A DNA stretch of 64,000 nt from Aquimonas sp041395245 (GTDB lineage: Bacteria > Pseudomonadota > Gammaproteobacteria > Xanthomonadales > Xanthomonadaceae). Location of the stretch: positions 1-64,000 of the forward strand of contig JAWLAY010000018.1 in NCBI GenBank assembly GCA_041395245.1, written 5' to 3'. How positions within the stretch are numbered: position 1 is the stretch's first letter; each line of letters opens with the position of its first letter. This document shows, piece after piece, positions 26,767 through 35,778 of the stretch. The translations under genes and the position numbers were made by a program. The notes below the pieces were generated by a model that did no database searches, had not been told where the DNA came from, and saw nothing but the letters and a program-made list of their open reading frames with translations.

Positions 26767-26792
26767 CAAGGGCGCCGTGAGAGGCGCCCTTG
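26767..26792 (-). terminator. Hairpin between rpsO and pnp
   Basis: CAAGGGCGCC and its complement GGCGCCCTTG enclose a six-base loop just after the rpsO stop. No U-run follows on the minus strand. In E. coli the same interval carries a leaky terminator and RNase III site; that role is inferred here. Confidence 0.6.
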
Positions 26793-26801
26793 CGGGATCG
26801 A

Positions 26802-27062
26802 TCAACGGCGCAAGCCGAGACGTTCGATCAATGTCTTGTAACGCTCTACATCCTTGCTCTTCAAATAGCCGAGCAGGCTGCGGCGTTGATTCACGAGCCG
26901 GATCAGACCGCGACGTCCGTGATGATCGAGCTTGTGGATCTTGAAGTGCTCGGTCAAGGTTTCGATACGCGCTGACAACAGGGCAACCTGCACTTCCGGT
27001 GAGCCGGTATCTGCCGGGCCGCGTTTGAATTCGTCGATGATTTTCTGGGTGTCGATGGACAT
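26802..27062 (-). CDS. rpsO: Ribosomal protein S15 (uS15)
   Basis: An 86-residue small-subunit protein, close to the usual 89. It begins MSIDTQKIIDEF and contains the invariant DTGSPEVQVALLSARI, the HKLDHHGRRGLIRLVNQRR motif that contacts 16S rRNA, and the final YKTLIERLGLRR. A GAGGC ribosome site precedes the ATG. It has its own likely promoter at 27183-27212 and is separated from pnp by a hairpin. Confidence 0.98.
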   Translation of the reverse strand: MSIDTQKIIDEFKRGPADTGSPEVQVALLSARIETLTEHFKIHKLDHHGRRGLIRLVNQRRSLLGYLKSKDVERYKTLIERLGLRR

Positions 27063-27399
27063 TTGAAGCCTCTTTAAGATGCGAGAGCCGCAGGAACATC
27101 AAGGGATGCACCGCCAACTCCGCCGGGACTAGTGGTTGCCGCCGTACGCGTTGCCAGTAGGCCGAACCGCGAGGGGCGCGAAATTGTAGTCGATTCAGTG
27201 CTCTGCGAACAAGCCAAACTCGTGGAGTCGATAGATCATTCGTTGTCATCGCAACGCGTTTGACCTCCGCACGTCGTCCGGCAATCAGACCGATGACGAA
27301 ATGCGCTGATCGCACAGCCAAATGCAGGAGCCAATCCGTTGCCGCGAGCGAGGAGAATCCGCGTAGCCACGCCTTTCAGCGTCGCCGACGATGCCTCCG
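27063..27399. other. 337-base intergenic region between truB and rpsO
   Basis: It contains the rpsO promoter and a leader of about 110 bases; S15 often represses its own mRNA in such leaders. I see no reading frame with a recognisable product and no clear U-tailed hairpin for truB in the remaining 190 bases. Confidence 0.6.
27183..27212 (-). promoter_or_regulatory. Candidate rpsO-pnp promoter
   Basis: On the minus strand TTGTTC (27212-27207) and TACAAT (27188-27183) are separated by 18 bases, about 120 bases before the rpsO ATG. Confidence 0.55.
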
Positions 27400-28320
27400 C
27401 TAGGCCGCAAAGACACGACTCGGGCGGATCCCACCATCAGGATCGGCTTCCATCAAGGCAACCGCGCAGCCATCCGGACCGATTGCGACCATGGGCCAAG
27501 TCATTGCGTCAACGACCACCGAACGCAACGATTGTCCTTGCCGCACTTTGGACCGCTGCTCGTCATCAAGGTGGATGCTTGGATAGCTGGATAGCGCTTG
27601 CTCAATCGAGTAGAGCGCGGCATTGACCGCCGTTTCCGCACCCGCCATCTGCAGAACATCGTCCAACGTATGCATGGGACAGGCTTCAAACGGCGCCACC
27701 CAGATTCGCCGCAACGTTTCCACATGCGCGCCGCAGCCGAGCCGCTCGCCCATGTCACGCACCAGACTGCGAACATAAGTGCCCGACCCGCATCGAATGC
27801 GCAATCGCACCCAATCCTCACCGCGTGCCAGTGTCGAAATTTCGAACACTTCCACCGGCCTTGGTTGCACTTCGACCACCTCGCCTCGCCGTGCTTTGGC
27901 GTACAAGGGCTCGCCATCACGCTTCAGCGCAGAGTAGATCGGAGGGACCTGCTGAATCTTGCCGGTCAACGTTTGTAGTACCGCTTGCAGATCAAGATCG
28001 GAAAACGGGGCGACGGGGCGTCGTTCAAGCACACGACCGTCTGCATCGGCGGTATCGGTCTGCACACCCAGTTTAGCTACGGTCTCGTAGACCTTGATCG
28101 AGCCCAGCAACAGCCCGGCGATCTTGGTTGCCTCGCCAAAACACAGCGGCAGCATTCCAGTCGCCAGCGGGTCCAATGCACCCGTATGCCCGCCCTTTTC
28201 GGCCATCAAGGCATGGCGCACGCGTTGCAAAGCCTGGTTCGAGCTGATTCCGTTCGGCTTGTCGAGCAAGAGAATGCCATCGACCCGTCGCCATCGCCTG
28301 CTTGATTTTTCCCTGCTCAT
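27400..28320 (-). CDS. truB: tRNA pseudouridine-55 synthase
   Basis: Converts U55 of the T-loop of tRNAs to pseudouridine. The 306-residue protein has the motif GGHTGALDPLATGMLPL with the catalytic Asp, the KVYETVAKLGVQTDTAD stretch, VPPIYSALKRDGEPLYAKAR, and RIRCGSGTYVRSLVRDMG. A short PUA-like C-terminal region follows. It lies 26 bases after rbfA in the conserved nusA-infB-rbfA-truB-rpsO-pnp string. Confidence 0.96.
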   Translation of the reverse strand: MSREKSSRRWRRVDGILLLDKPNGISSNQALQRVRHALMAEKGGHTGALDPLATGMLPLCFGEATKIAGLLLGSIKVYETVAKLGVQTDTADADGRVLERRPVAPFSDLDLQAVLQTLTGKIQQVPPIYSALKRDGEPLYAKARRGEVVEVQPRPVEVFEISTLARGEDWVRLRIRCGSGTYVRSLVRDMGERLGCGAHVETLRRIWVAPFEACPMHTLDDVLQMAGAETAVNAALYSIEQALSSYPSIHLDDEQRSKVRQGQSLRSVVVDAMTWPMVAIGPDGCAVALMEADPDGGIRPSRVFAA

Positions 28321-28346
28321 GCTGCCATCACGTTGGTCGCGAATTC

Positions 28347-28721
28347 CTACTCGGCGTCAGAGTCGGACGCGCTTGCGACACCAGTGTTTCGCAGCAATGC
28401 CTCGATACGTTCACCGCGATCCAATGAATCATCGTAGTGAATATGCAATTCGGGCACGCTGCGCATCTTGAGCACGCGACCAAGCTGGAATCGCATTTCC
28501 TTCGCCAGATCCCGCAACGCCTTCACGGCCTCGGTGGCGCGCTCCGGCTGCAGTGCGGTGACAAAGACTTTGGCGTGCGCCATGTCGCGCGTCACCTCCA
28601 CATCCGACACGCTGACGGATGGCAGACCATGCTCGCGCACAGCCTCATGGACCAGTTGGCCGACTTCTCGACGCAGCTGCGCTGAGACGCGGTCAGTTCG
28701 ATGGAAAGACTTGCTTGGCAC
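28347..28721 (-). CDS. rbfA: Ribosome-binding factor A
   Basis: A 124-residue KH-like protein needed for late maturation of the 16S rRNA 5' end and cold adaptation. Family features include FHRTDRVSAQLRREVGQLV at the start, SVSDVEVTRDMAHAKVFVT and the end LGRVLKMRSVPELHIHYDD. A short acidic tail (SASDSDAE) follows. It sits between infB and truB. Confidence 0.96.
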   Translation of the reverse strand: MPSKSFHRTDRVSAQLRREVGQLVHEAVREHGLPSVSVSDVEVTRDMAHAKVFVTALQPERATEAVKALRDLAKEMRFQLGRVLKMRSVPELHIHYDDSLDRGERIEALLRNTGVASASDSDAE

Positions 28722-28829
28722 AGGTATCCCTGAAATGGCGGCGAACGAATTCGCCAGCGGTAACTGGTAGCCCCATTGATCGGGGCTACCTCACAGACTC
28801 AAGGACTGCTTGTCCTGGGGCGCACACCA

Positions 28830-31658
28830 TCAAAGCGTGCGCTGAACCTCGATACGTTCGAAACACTCGATCATGTCGCCCGGCTTGACGTCGTTGTACT
28901 GCTTGACCGCAATACCGCAATCCGTGCCCATGCGAACTTCATCAACGATTTCCTTGTAACGACGCAAGGATTCCAGTTCGCCCTGGAAAATGACGGTGTT
29001 GTTGCGCAACACGCGGATTGGCTTGTTGCGCTTGACGGTCCCTTCCACCACCATCGAGCCGGCAACCGCACCAAACTTGGAACTGCGGAACACTTCGCGA
29101 ACCTCGGCCACGCCGATGATCTCTTCGCGAATCTCCACACCCAGCAAGCCGGATGCCACCTGCTTAACCTGATCGATCACGTCATAAATGATCGAGAAAT
29201 AGCGCAGATCCAGCCCATTCGACTCGATGATGCGGCGCGCCGATGCATCGGCACGTACGTTGAAGCCAATAACCACGGCCTTCGACGCAGCAGCCAGAGT
29301 AGCATCCGACTCCGTAATGCCACCCACGCCGGAGGTAATCACGTTGATGCGGATGCGGTCGTTCGACAAGCCGGTCAGCGACTCGCGCAAGGCCTCGACG
29401 GAACCTTGCACGTCGGCCTTGATGACGAGGTTGAGGGTCTGCTGACCTTCACCCTGCCCCATCTGCGCCATGATGTCTTCCATCCGGTTGCCGGCCTGTT
29501 TGACGAGCCGATGCTCGCGGCGCTTGGCTTCACGCTGCTGCGCCACGTCCTTGGCAAGCCGTTCGTCTTCAACGACAACGAAGTCGTCACCGGCGTCCGG
29601 CACGCCCGACAATCCGAGCACCACCACAGGAATCGACGGACCTGCACCATCCACCTGCTGGCTGGTTTCATCGAACAAGGCGCGAACACGGCCGTATTGC
29701 GTACCGCAAACCAGGTAGTCGCCTTTGCTGAGCGTTCCCTGCTGAACGAGAACCGTCGCGACAGGGCCACGGCCCTTGTCGAGCGACGATTCGATCACGA
29801 CGCCCGACGCGCGGCCCTCAGGCACGGCCTTGAGCTCAAGCACTTCTGCCTGAACCGAAATCGCATCCAGCAACGCGTCAACGCCCATACCAGTCTTGGC
29901 AGACAGCGGCACGAACTGGGTGTCTCCACCCCAGTCTTCAGGAATGACTTCATGATTGGACAATCCCTGCTTGACGTGGTCCGGGTTGGCGTCCGACTTG
30001 TCCATCTTGTTCATCGCCACGATGATCGGAACCTTCGCGGCCTTGGCGTGCTTGATGGCTTCGACAGTCTGCGGCATGACACCGTCATCGGCCGCCACCA
30101 CAAGGACGACGATATCGGTCAATTTCGCGCCACGGGCGCGCATCGAGGTGAACGCGGCGTGGCCGGGCGTATCGAGGAAGGAGATAACACCTTTCGGGGT
30201 TTCCACGTGATAAGCGCCGATATGCTGCGTGATTCCACCCGCCTCGCCTGTGGCGACCTTGGTGCGTCGGATGTAGTCGAGCAACGATGTCTTGCCATGA
30301 TCGACGTGTCCCATGATCGTGACCACCGGTGGACGCGACTTGGCCTCGCCCTCCAACTCGACATGCGCGACGAGCGCTGATTCAGCGTCGTTCTCGGTGG
30401 CGAGCACAGCGGTATGACCCAATTCCTCGACCACCAGAACCGCTGTGTCGTGATCAATCACTTGGTTGATGGTGGCCATTACCCCCATCTTGAACAATGC
30501 CTTCACCACCTCGGCGCCCTTCAGCGCAAGCTTCTGTGCCAAGTCAGCGACGATGATGCTTTCACCGATTGCCACCTCGCGAGTGACAGGCGCGGTCGGA
30601 CGCGAAAATCCATGCGACGCTCCTGCAACGCGGCCGAGTTCGGGGGCGCGCTTGCCAGGCTTGCGACGTGCACCACGGCGCGCCATACCCGCATCCGAGA
30701 GATGCAGCTCACCCTTGGCGAAACGACTTCCCGCATCATCACTTCCGCCGCGACCCGGACGCGCTGCGCCCCGATTGCGACGATCATCGGCCCGACCACC
30801 ACGCGGTGCCGCAGGCGGCGGCAACGGACCGCCGGGCGGCAAACCAGGCCCGCGCATCGGCGGACGCGGCGCTCCGGGCGCACCTGCGGTACCTCGTGAG
30901 CCGAAATCCGGCCTTGGCGAACCCGGCGCACGCGGACCGGTGCCAGTCGAAGGCGCCCCCGGTCGGCCCGGTACGGATCCGCTACGCGCATATCCACCGG
31001 TGGACGGTGAACCGGGGCGCGACGAACGGTCCGACGAACCCCGCTCTGCCGGTCTATCGGTTTGTCGCGGTGCACTTGGGGTCCTGTCAGCAACGACTGC
31101 AACCTGTTCAGAGGCCACGCCCGTCGGTCTACTCGGCGCCTCGGCGGCGATGCCAGGCGCTTGCGGCGCAGGGGCTGGCTCGGGAGTCGATGGCTCCACG
31201 GCGACCGCCTCAGTCTTCTGCCTTTCTTCCGCTCGGCGACGATCCGCTTCTTGCCGCGCCAGATCCTCAGACTCCTGTCGCAACTGGGACTCACGCAGCA
31301 GTCGCTGAGCTTCTTCCCTGGACGAGTCTTCCGTGGTCTCGACTTCGCTGCGCTTGACGTAGGTGCGCTTCTGTCGAACCTCGACATTCACGGTCGTCTT
31401 GGTTTTACCCGCCGCAACAGTGATTTCCTGCACCTTGCGCCGCTGCAGCGTGATCTGCTTCGGTGCAGCCGACTCCTCTGCCGTTTCAACCTTGCCGTGG
31501 TTGCGACGCAAGAAACCCAACAATTTCATCTTCTCGGTACTGGTGACCATCTGGTCAGGCCCGCTGAAGTTCATGCCCGCCTCGGCGAGCTGCACCAGCA
31601 GCTTCTCCACGGGCGTGCCGACCAACTTGGCGAGTGAGCGTACCGTTACTTCGGACAT
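28830..31658 (-). CDS. infB: Translation initiation factor IF-2
   Basis: GTPase of 942 residues that brings initiator tRNA to the ribosome. The N-terminus starts MSEVTVRSLAKLVGTPVEKL (IF2N domain). A charged helical region is followed by a long Pro/Gly/Arg-rich linker (about residues 165-320), then a second IF2N-like domain near 360. The G domain has GHVDHGKTS (G1), DTPGHAAF (G3) and NKMDK (G4). The C-terminal domains follow to the end. The linker is low in sequence complexity and would be unstructured. Adjacent to nusA and rbfA as usual. Confidence 0.97.
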   Translation of the reverse strand: MSEVTVRSLAKLVGTPVEKLLVQLAEAGMNFSGPDQMVTSTEKMKLLGFLRRNHGKVETAEESAAPKQITLQRRKVQEITVAAGKTKTTVNVEVRQKRTYVKRSEVETTEDSSREEAQRLLRESQLRQESEDLARQEADRRRAEERQKTEAVAVEPSTPEPAPAPQAPGIAAEAPSRPTGVASEQVAVVADRTPSAPRQTDRPAERGSSDRSSRPGSPSTGGYARSGSVPGRPGAPSTGTGPRAPGSPRPDFGSRGTAGAPGAPRPPMRGPGLPPGGPLPPPAAPRGGRADDRRNRGAARPGRGGSDDAGSRFAKGELHLSDAGMARRGARRKPGKRAPELGRVAGASHGFSRPTAPVTREVAIGESIIVADLAQKLALKGAEVVKALFKMGVMATINQVIDHDTAVLVVEELGHTAVLATENDAESALVAHVELEGEAKSRPPVVTIMGHVDHGKTSLLDYIRRTKVATGEAGGITQHIGAYHVETPKGVISFLDTPGHAAFTSMRARGAKLTDIVVLVVAADDGVMPQTVEAIKHAKAAKVPIIVAMNKMDKSDANPDHVKQGLSNHEVIPEDWGGDTQFVPLSAKTGMGVDALLDAISVQAEVLELKAVPEGRASGVVIESSLDKGRGPVATVLVQQGTLSKGDYLVCGTQYGRVRALFDETSQQVDGAGPSIPVVVLGLSGVPDAGDDFVVVEDERLAKDVAQQREAKRREHRLVKQAGNRMEDIMAQMGQGEGQQTLNLVIKADVQGSVEALRESLTGLSNDRIRINVITSGVGGITESDATLAAASKAVVIGFNVRADASARRIIESNGLDLRYFSIIYDVIDQVKQVASGLLGVEIREEIIGVAEVREVFRSSKFGAVAGSMVVEGTVKRNKPIRVLRNNTVIFQGELESLRRYKEIVDEVRMGTDCGIAVKQYNDVKPGDMIECFERIEVQRTL

Positions 31659-31763
31659 GTGTATTCCTGAAAATCCAACGACGCATCAGAGAGCGTCAAC
31701 AAGCGGAGAAGTGTAACCCGAGCAGCTTCGGAAACGGCGCCCCGGAACGCCGGAAACGCGCGT

Positions 31764-33251
31764 TCAGTCAAACCAGTGCTGGCGAGCGGACATGATCAAC
31801 GCCTTGGCGCGATCCTCGTTCATCCCCTCAACATCGATGATTTCGTCAACCGCCATCTCCGCCAGATCATCGCGCGTCACCACACCTCGAGACGCCAGTG
31901 CGTAGGCCAAGGGCTCATCCATGCCATCAAGCGAAAGCAGATCTTCTGCCGGCTTGTGATCTTCAATTTCTTCCTCGACGGCAAGCGCTTCCGTCAACAA
32001 CGCATCACGGGCGCGAGCGCGCAATTCTTCAACGATATCCTCATCGAACCCCTCCACCGCAAGCAGTTCTGCGGTCGGAACGTAGGCAATCTCCTCCAGA
32101 GTGCTGAAGCCCTCCGCGACGAGAATTCCCGCGATCTCCTCATCAACCTCAAGCTTGTCGATGAACAGGGAGCGTGCCTTGCCCTGCTCGGCCTCACTCT
32201 TCGCAGCAACCTGATCCTGGGTCATCACATTCAGCTGCCAACCGGTCAGCTTGCTGGCGAGACGGACATTCTGCCCACCCTTGCCAATCGCCTGCGCCAA
32301 CTTGTCTTCGGCAACAGCGATATCCATCGAGTGACGTTCCTCATCGACGATGATTGACTGCACCTCTGCCGGCGCCATCGCGTTGATCACGAACTGCGCA
32401 GGGTTCTCACTCCAGAGAACGATGTCGATACGCTCACCATTGAGCTCATTCGACACCGCTTGAACGCGCGAGCCACGCATGCCGATGCAGGCACCAATCG
32501 GGTCTGTTCGCGTATCGTGCGCCAGCACCGCGATCTTGGCCCGGTCACCCGGGTCACGCGCAGCGGCCTTGATCTCGACCAAGCCCTGCCCGACTTCCGG
32601 CACTTCGATGCGGAACAGCTCCATCATGAATTCAGGCGCCGCGCGCGAAACAAACAGCTGCGGCCCGCGCGATTCGGCGCGAACCTCGGCGAGATAGCCA
32701 CGAACACGGTCACCAGGGCGCAGGACATCCCGAGGAATCGACTTTTCCTTGGGAATAAAGGCCTCGGCATTGCCACCAAGATCGATATAAATGTTGCCGC
32801 GCTCAGCCCGCTTCACAACACCGGTGATCAACTCACCGACACGATCCTTGTAAGCCTCGACAACCAGACCTCGTTCAGCCTCACGTACCCGCTGCACAAT
32901 GACCTGCTTCGCCGCTTGCGCGGAGATACGACCGAAGTCTTCGTTGTCAATCTTTTCAAGCACCTGCTCGCCAACCTTGGCGTCTGGCCGCACGTCGACG
33001 GCGTCCATCAAACGAAGCTGACGGTGCGGTGATTCCATCACGACGTCGTCCGCGACAACCTCATAGACCCGGAACGTTTCATAGTTGCCATTGGATCGAT
33101 TGATCGTCACGCGGATCACGACATCGTCTTCGTCGAAACGCTTCTTGGCCGCCGAGGCAAGCGCTGCCTCCAGCGCGTCGAAGATGACCTCACGCGCTAC
33201 GCCTTTCTCATTCGCCACCGCTTCGGCAACCAGCAACAGATCCTTACTCAT
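31764..33251 (-). CDS. nusA: Transcription termination/antitermination factor NusA
   Basis: RNA polymerase-associated elongation factor of 495 residues. It has an N-terminal polymerase-binding domain (MSKDLLLVAEAVANEKGV), an S1 domain (ELITGVVKRAERGNIYIDLG), two KH domains (GACIGMRGSRVQAVSNEL and QAIGKGGQNVRLASKL) and two acidic C-terminal repeats around AEGFSTLEEIAYV. The ATG at 33251 has GGAGATG upstream. It lies between rimP and infB. NusA may also read through the hairpins upstream of rimP. Confidence 0.97.
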   Translation of the reverse strand: MSKDLLLVAEAVANEKGVAREVIFDALEAALASAAKKRFDEDDVVIRVTINRSNGNYETFRVYEVVADDVVMESPHRQLRLMDAVDVRPDAKVGEQVLEKIDNEDFGRISAQAAKQVIVQRVREAERGLVVEAYKDRVGELITGVVKRAERGNIYIDLGGNAEAFIPKEKSIPRDVLRPGDRVRGYLAEVRAESRGPQLFVSRAAPEFMMELFRIEVPEVGQGLVEIKAAARDPGDRAKIAVLAHDTRTDPIGACIGMRGSRVQAVSNELNGERIDIVLWSENPAQFVINAMAPAEVQSIIVDEERHSMDIAVAEDKLAQAIGKGGQNVRLASKLTGWQLNVMTQDQVAAKSEAEQGKARSLFIDKLEVDEEIAGILVAEGFSTLEEIAYVPTAELLAVEGFDEDIVEELRARARDALLTEALAVEEEIEDHKPAEDLLSLDGMDEPLAYALASRGVVTRDDLAEMAVDEIIDVEGMNEDRAKALIMSARQHWFD

Positions 33252-33394
33252 TGCGACATCTCCAGCGAGATCGAGCCTCGCACAAAGGAAAAGAAGAACC
33301 ACCGCGATCAAAATCGATCCACTTCAACGAGTCAGACCATGTCTTACTCAAAGCGCGCACAAGCCGCACAGAGGCAGGCAGCGCATACAACCAG

Positions 33395-33970
33395 TCACTT
33401 CAGCGATGAACGCGGCTTGCGCCCCGCATCGGGATCATCGTAAATCGAGGCCTCAACATCCGACTCCGACTCGCCCGCATCGTCTTGCGCACCCGCGGCA
33501 AAGCCTGTTCGTGAATAGTCGGGGACAAGGCGCGCCTTCTGGATGTTTTCGAAGGCCAAGACGAACTCAACGCCATCCTGTCTGACGCGCACCTCAGCGC
33601 CATCCGCCGCCACAATCTCTGCCGTGAATCGTCTCCGACCATCCATCGGAAGATGCAGTGTGATCTTTGCCGTCTCACCGAGATAGCGCAAATAGTGCGC
33701 AGGCTTGAACAAGGGGCGATCAAACCCGGGCGACGACACCTCGAGGACGTACTGCCCATCAATGGGATCGTTCACATCCAACAGGGCACTCACCTCACGG
33801 CTGACCAGCGCGCAGTCATCGACTGTCACGTAGCGATCCGGCGCATCAATGTAGAGGCGCAACAGACTGCGATGACTGCTTGGCGCATACTCGACGCCAA
33901 GCAACTCAAGGCTCAGATCAGCCACCGCCGGCGCGAGCAACGCTTCGACTTCCTGCAATTTCTGCGACAT
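33395..33970 (-). CDS. rimP: Ribosome maturation factor RimP
   Basis: A 191-residue cytoplasmic factor for 30S subunit assembly. It shows the family stretches LLGVEYAPSSHRSLLRLYID, DDCALVSREVSALLDV, YVLEVSSPGFDRPLF and the C-terminal SH3-like region. The tail after about residue 150 is acidic and longer than in E. coli. The ATG at 33970 (MSQKLQEV) fits best; an in-frame ATG at 33979 is possible. It lies downstream of tRNA-fMet, from which two hairpins separate it. Confidence 0.94.
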   Translation of the reverse strand: MSQKLQEVEALLAPAVADLSLELLGVEYAPSSHRSLLRLYIDAPDRYVTVDDCALVSREVSALLDVNDPIDGQYVLEVSSPGFDRPLFKPAHYLRYLGETAKITLHLPMDGRRRFTAEIVAADGAEVRVRQDGVEFVLAFENIQKARLVPDYSRTGFAAGAQDDAGESESDVEASIYDDPDAGRKPRSSLK

Positions 33971-34012
33971 ACGCGACATCCCGAACAGCACGACCCAGCC
34001 AATCAGCGGGCA

Positions 34013-34034
34013 CAAAAAAAGGGCACTCGGCCCT
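34013..34034 (-). terminator. Intrinsic terminator/attenuator in the rimP leader
   Basis: On the minus strand AGGGC-CGAGT-GCCCT is followed by a run of T. It stands only 43 bases before the rimP ATG, so it would stop most transcription entering rimP-nusA unless antiterminated. The stem is short. Confidence 0.6.
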
Positions 34035-34089
34035 GTCCAATACCACCGGATGTACTGACGCGAGACACAACGCCAGAGGCCGCAAAACG

Positions 34090-34113
34090 AAAGAGCCTCA
34101 ACCGAGGCTCTTT
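34090..34113 (-). terminator. Hairpin terminator after tRNA-fMet
   Basis: AAAGAGCCTC and GAGGCTCTTT form a ten-base stem with a four-base loop, 10 bases after the tRNA CCA end. On the minus strand TCGTTTTG follows, a partial T-run. Confidence 0.7.
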
Positions 34114-34123
34114 GCACCATTAC

Positions 34124-34200
34124 TGGTAGCGGGGGCAGGATTTGAACCTGCGACCTTCGGGTTATGAGCCCGACGAGCTGCCAGACTGCTCCACCCCGCA
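34124..34200 (-). tRNA. Initiator tRNA-fMet (anticodon CAT)
   Basis: A 77-base tRNA with encoded CCA. The anticodon arm reads TCGGGCTCATAACCCGA, with the three consecutive G:C pairs that mark initiator tRNAs. Positions 1 and 72 are T and T, so the top acceptor pair is missing, as required for formylation; E. coli uses C and A. Position upstream of rimP-nusA-infB corresponds to the metY locus of E. coli. Confidence 0.95.
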
Positions 34201-34214
34201 TCAGGCAAGCGACA

Positions 34215-34242
34215 AGTATACAGGATCGACGATTTGATGCAA
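34215..34242 (-). promoter_or_regulatory. Promoter for tRNA-fMet (and possibly rimP-nusA-infB)
   Basis: On the minus strand TTGCAT (34242-34237) and TATACT (34220-34215) are 16 bases apart. The tRNA starts 15 bases after the -10. Confidence 0.65.
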
Positions 34243-34313
34243 GGCTTCGGGCCGATCAATTTCGAACGAACGACGCCGATGCGTCGCGCACGAACACGCA
34301 ATCCGCATGCACC

Positions 34314-35765
34314 TCAGATCGCCGACACCGCGCGCAGGCACCAATCAATCAACGGTCCCCAGAACAAGCCAAGGACCAGCATCGCCACGCCGTTGGCGCT
34401 CAACACCCAGCGCAAATGGCTGTCACTGCTGGCCAACTGACGGCTTTCTTCGGCCGGGCTGTCGAAATACATGACCTTGATGATCCGAAGATAGTAGAAG
34501 GCACCAATTACCGCAAAAACGGCGGCGACCAAGGCCAGCCAAAGCATGTCCCCCTGCACCGCGGCCTGGATGACTGCAAGCTTTGCCCAGAAACCAAACA
34601 GCGGCGGAAATCCGGCAAGCGAGCCCATCAACAACAGGACAACGAATGCAAACCAGGGGTGCGTCTGATTCAGACCTCGGAAATCATCAATCCGGTCAGC
34701 TTCGAAGCCGCGCTGCGCCAGCAGGATCACTACAGCAAACGCACCCACTGACATCAGCGAGTAGCTGATTGCATAGAAAAGCGCCGCCGCCTGACCCTGC
34801 GGCGTCCCGGCGCTGAGGCCAAGAAAGAGGAAGCCGACATGGGAAATCGTCGAATAAGCGAGCATTCGCTTCAGGTTGGTCTGCGCGATGGCGACGATAT
34901 TGCCGACCGCAAGCGATGCCACCGACAGCCACGCCAGGTACTGACGCCACTCGCCTTCCAGCCCCCCTAGTCCGCCATCCAACAGGCGATACGCCATACC
35001 GAATGCAGCCAACTTTGGTGCCGAGCCAATGAACGCCGTGATCGCCGTCGGTGCGCCGTGGTAGACATCGGGTAACCACATATGGAACGGCGCCGCGCCA
35101 AACTTGAACGCGATGCCCACCGTAACAAAGACCATTCCAACAAGCATCAGCGTTCGGGTGTCGCCCGCGTGCGCGGAGACGCTCGCGATGGTCTGCAGAT
35201 CAAGCGACCCACTGGCACCATAAAGCATGGACATGCCGTACAGGAGCATCCCCGAAGCCAACGCGCCAAGAACGAAATACTTCATCGCGGACTCGACCGA
35301 GTTCCGATTGTCACGATCCAGCGCAACCAAGGCGTAGGACGACAAAGCCAGCAGTTCCAAGCCGAGGTAGACGGTGATCAGGCTGCCTGCCGAGACCAGG
35401 ATCATCATCCCCAGCACAGCAAACAGGCTCAATACATAGAACTCGCCCTTCAGCAGCGAGCGATCACTCAAATAGGGCTTGGCGTAGACGTAGGTCACGG
35501 CCGTAACCAGGAAAATGACGACCTTCAGCAGATCCGAAACACCGTCACGGACGAACATACCATTGAACGCGCTGACCGACTCGCCGGCCGGCACGCCACC
35601 GCGGAGGGTCAAGATGATCGCGGCGACCAGAATCAGGATCGACAGAAAATGCGTCAAACCACGCCGTGCGTCGCTGATGAACAGGTCCAGCAGCAGTAGC
35701 AGACATGTTGCACTCAGAACAAATATTTCTGGAAGCAAGGGAGCCAATTCAGTCAGGGAAAACAT
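34314..35765 (-). CDS. nuoN: NADH-quinone oxidoreductase subunit N
   Basis: Antiporter-like membrane subunit of complex I, 483 residues with about 14 hydrophobic segments. The conserved ALSSYALVALDR near residue 130, KYFVLGALASGMLLYG and KRMLAYSTISHVGFLFLGL segments carry the Lys and Glu residues of the proton path. The ATG at 35765 begins MFSLTELAPLLPE; an upstream start at 35798 would intrude on nuoM. It is the last gene of nuoA-N. Confidence 0.97.
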   Translation of the reverse strand: MFSLTELAPLLPEIFVLSATCLLLLLDLFISDARRGLTHFLSILILVAAIILTLRGGVPAGESVSAFNGMFVRDGVSDLLKVVIFLVTAVTYVYAKPYLSDRSLLKGEFYVLSLFAVLGMMILVSAGSLITVYLGLELLALSSYALVALDRDNRNSVESAMKYFVLGALASGMLLYGMSMLYGASGSLDLQTIASVSAHAGDTRTLMLVGMVFVTVGIAFKFGAAPFHMWLPDVYHGAPTAITAFIGSAPKLAAFGMAYRLLDGGLGGLEGEWRQYLAWLSVASLAVGNIVAIAQTNLKRMLAYSTISHVGFLFLGLSAGTPQGQAAALFYAISYSLMSVGAFAVVILLAQRGFEADRIDDFRGLNQTHPWFAFVVLLLMGSLAGFPPLFGFWAKLAVIQAAVQGDMLWLALVAAVFAVIGAFYYLRIIKVMYFDSPAEESRQLASSDSHLRWVLSANGVAMLVLGLFWGPLIDWCLRAVSAI

Positions 35766-35778
35766 GCTTGATCCTCGC

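Noticed and set aside
28776..30380. A 534-codon plus-strand frame opposite infB
   Set aside because: Entirely antisense to the conserved IF-2 GTPase domain; composition is typical of an antisense shadow.
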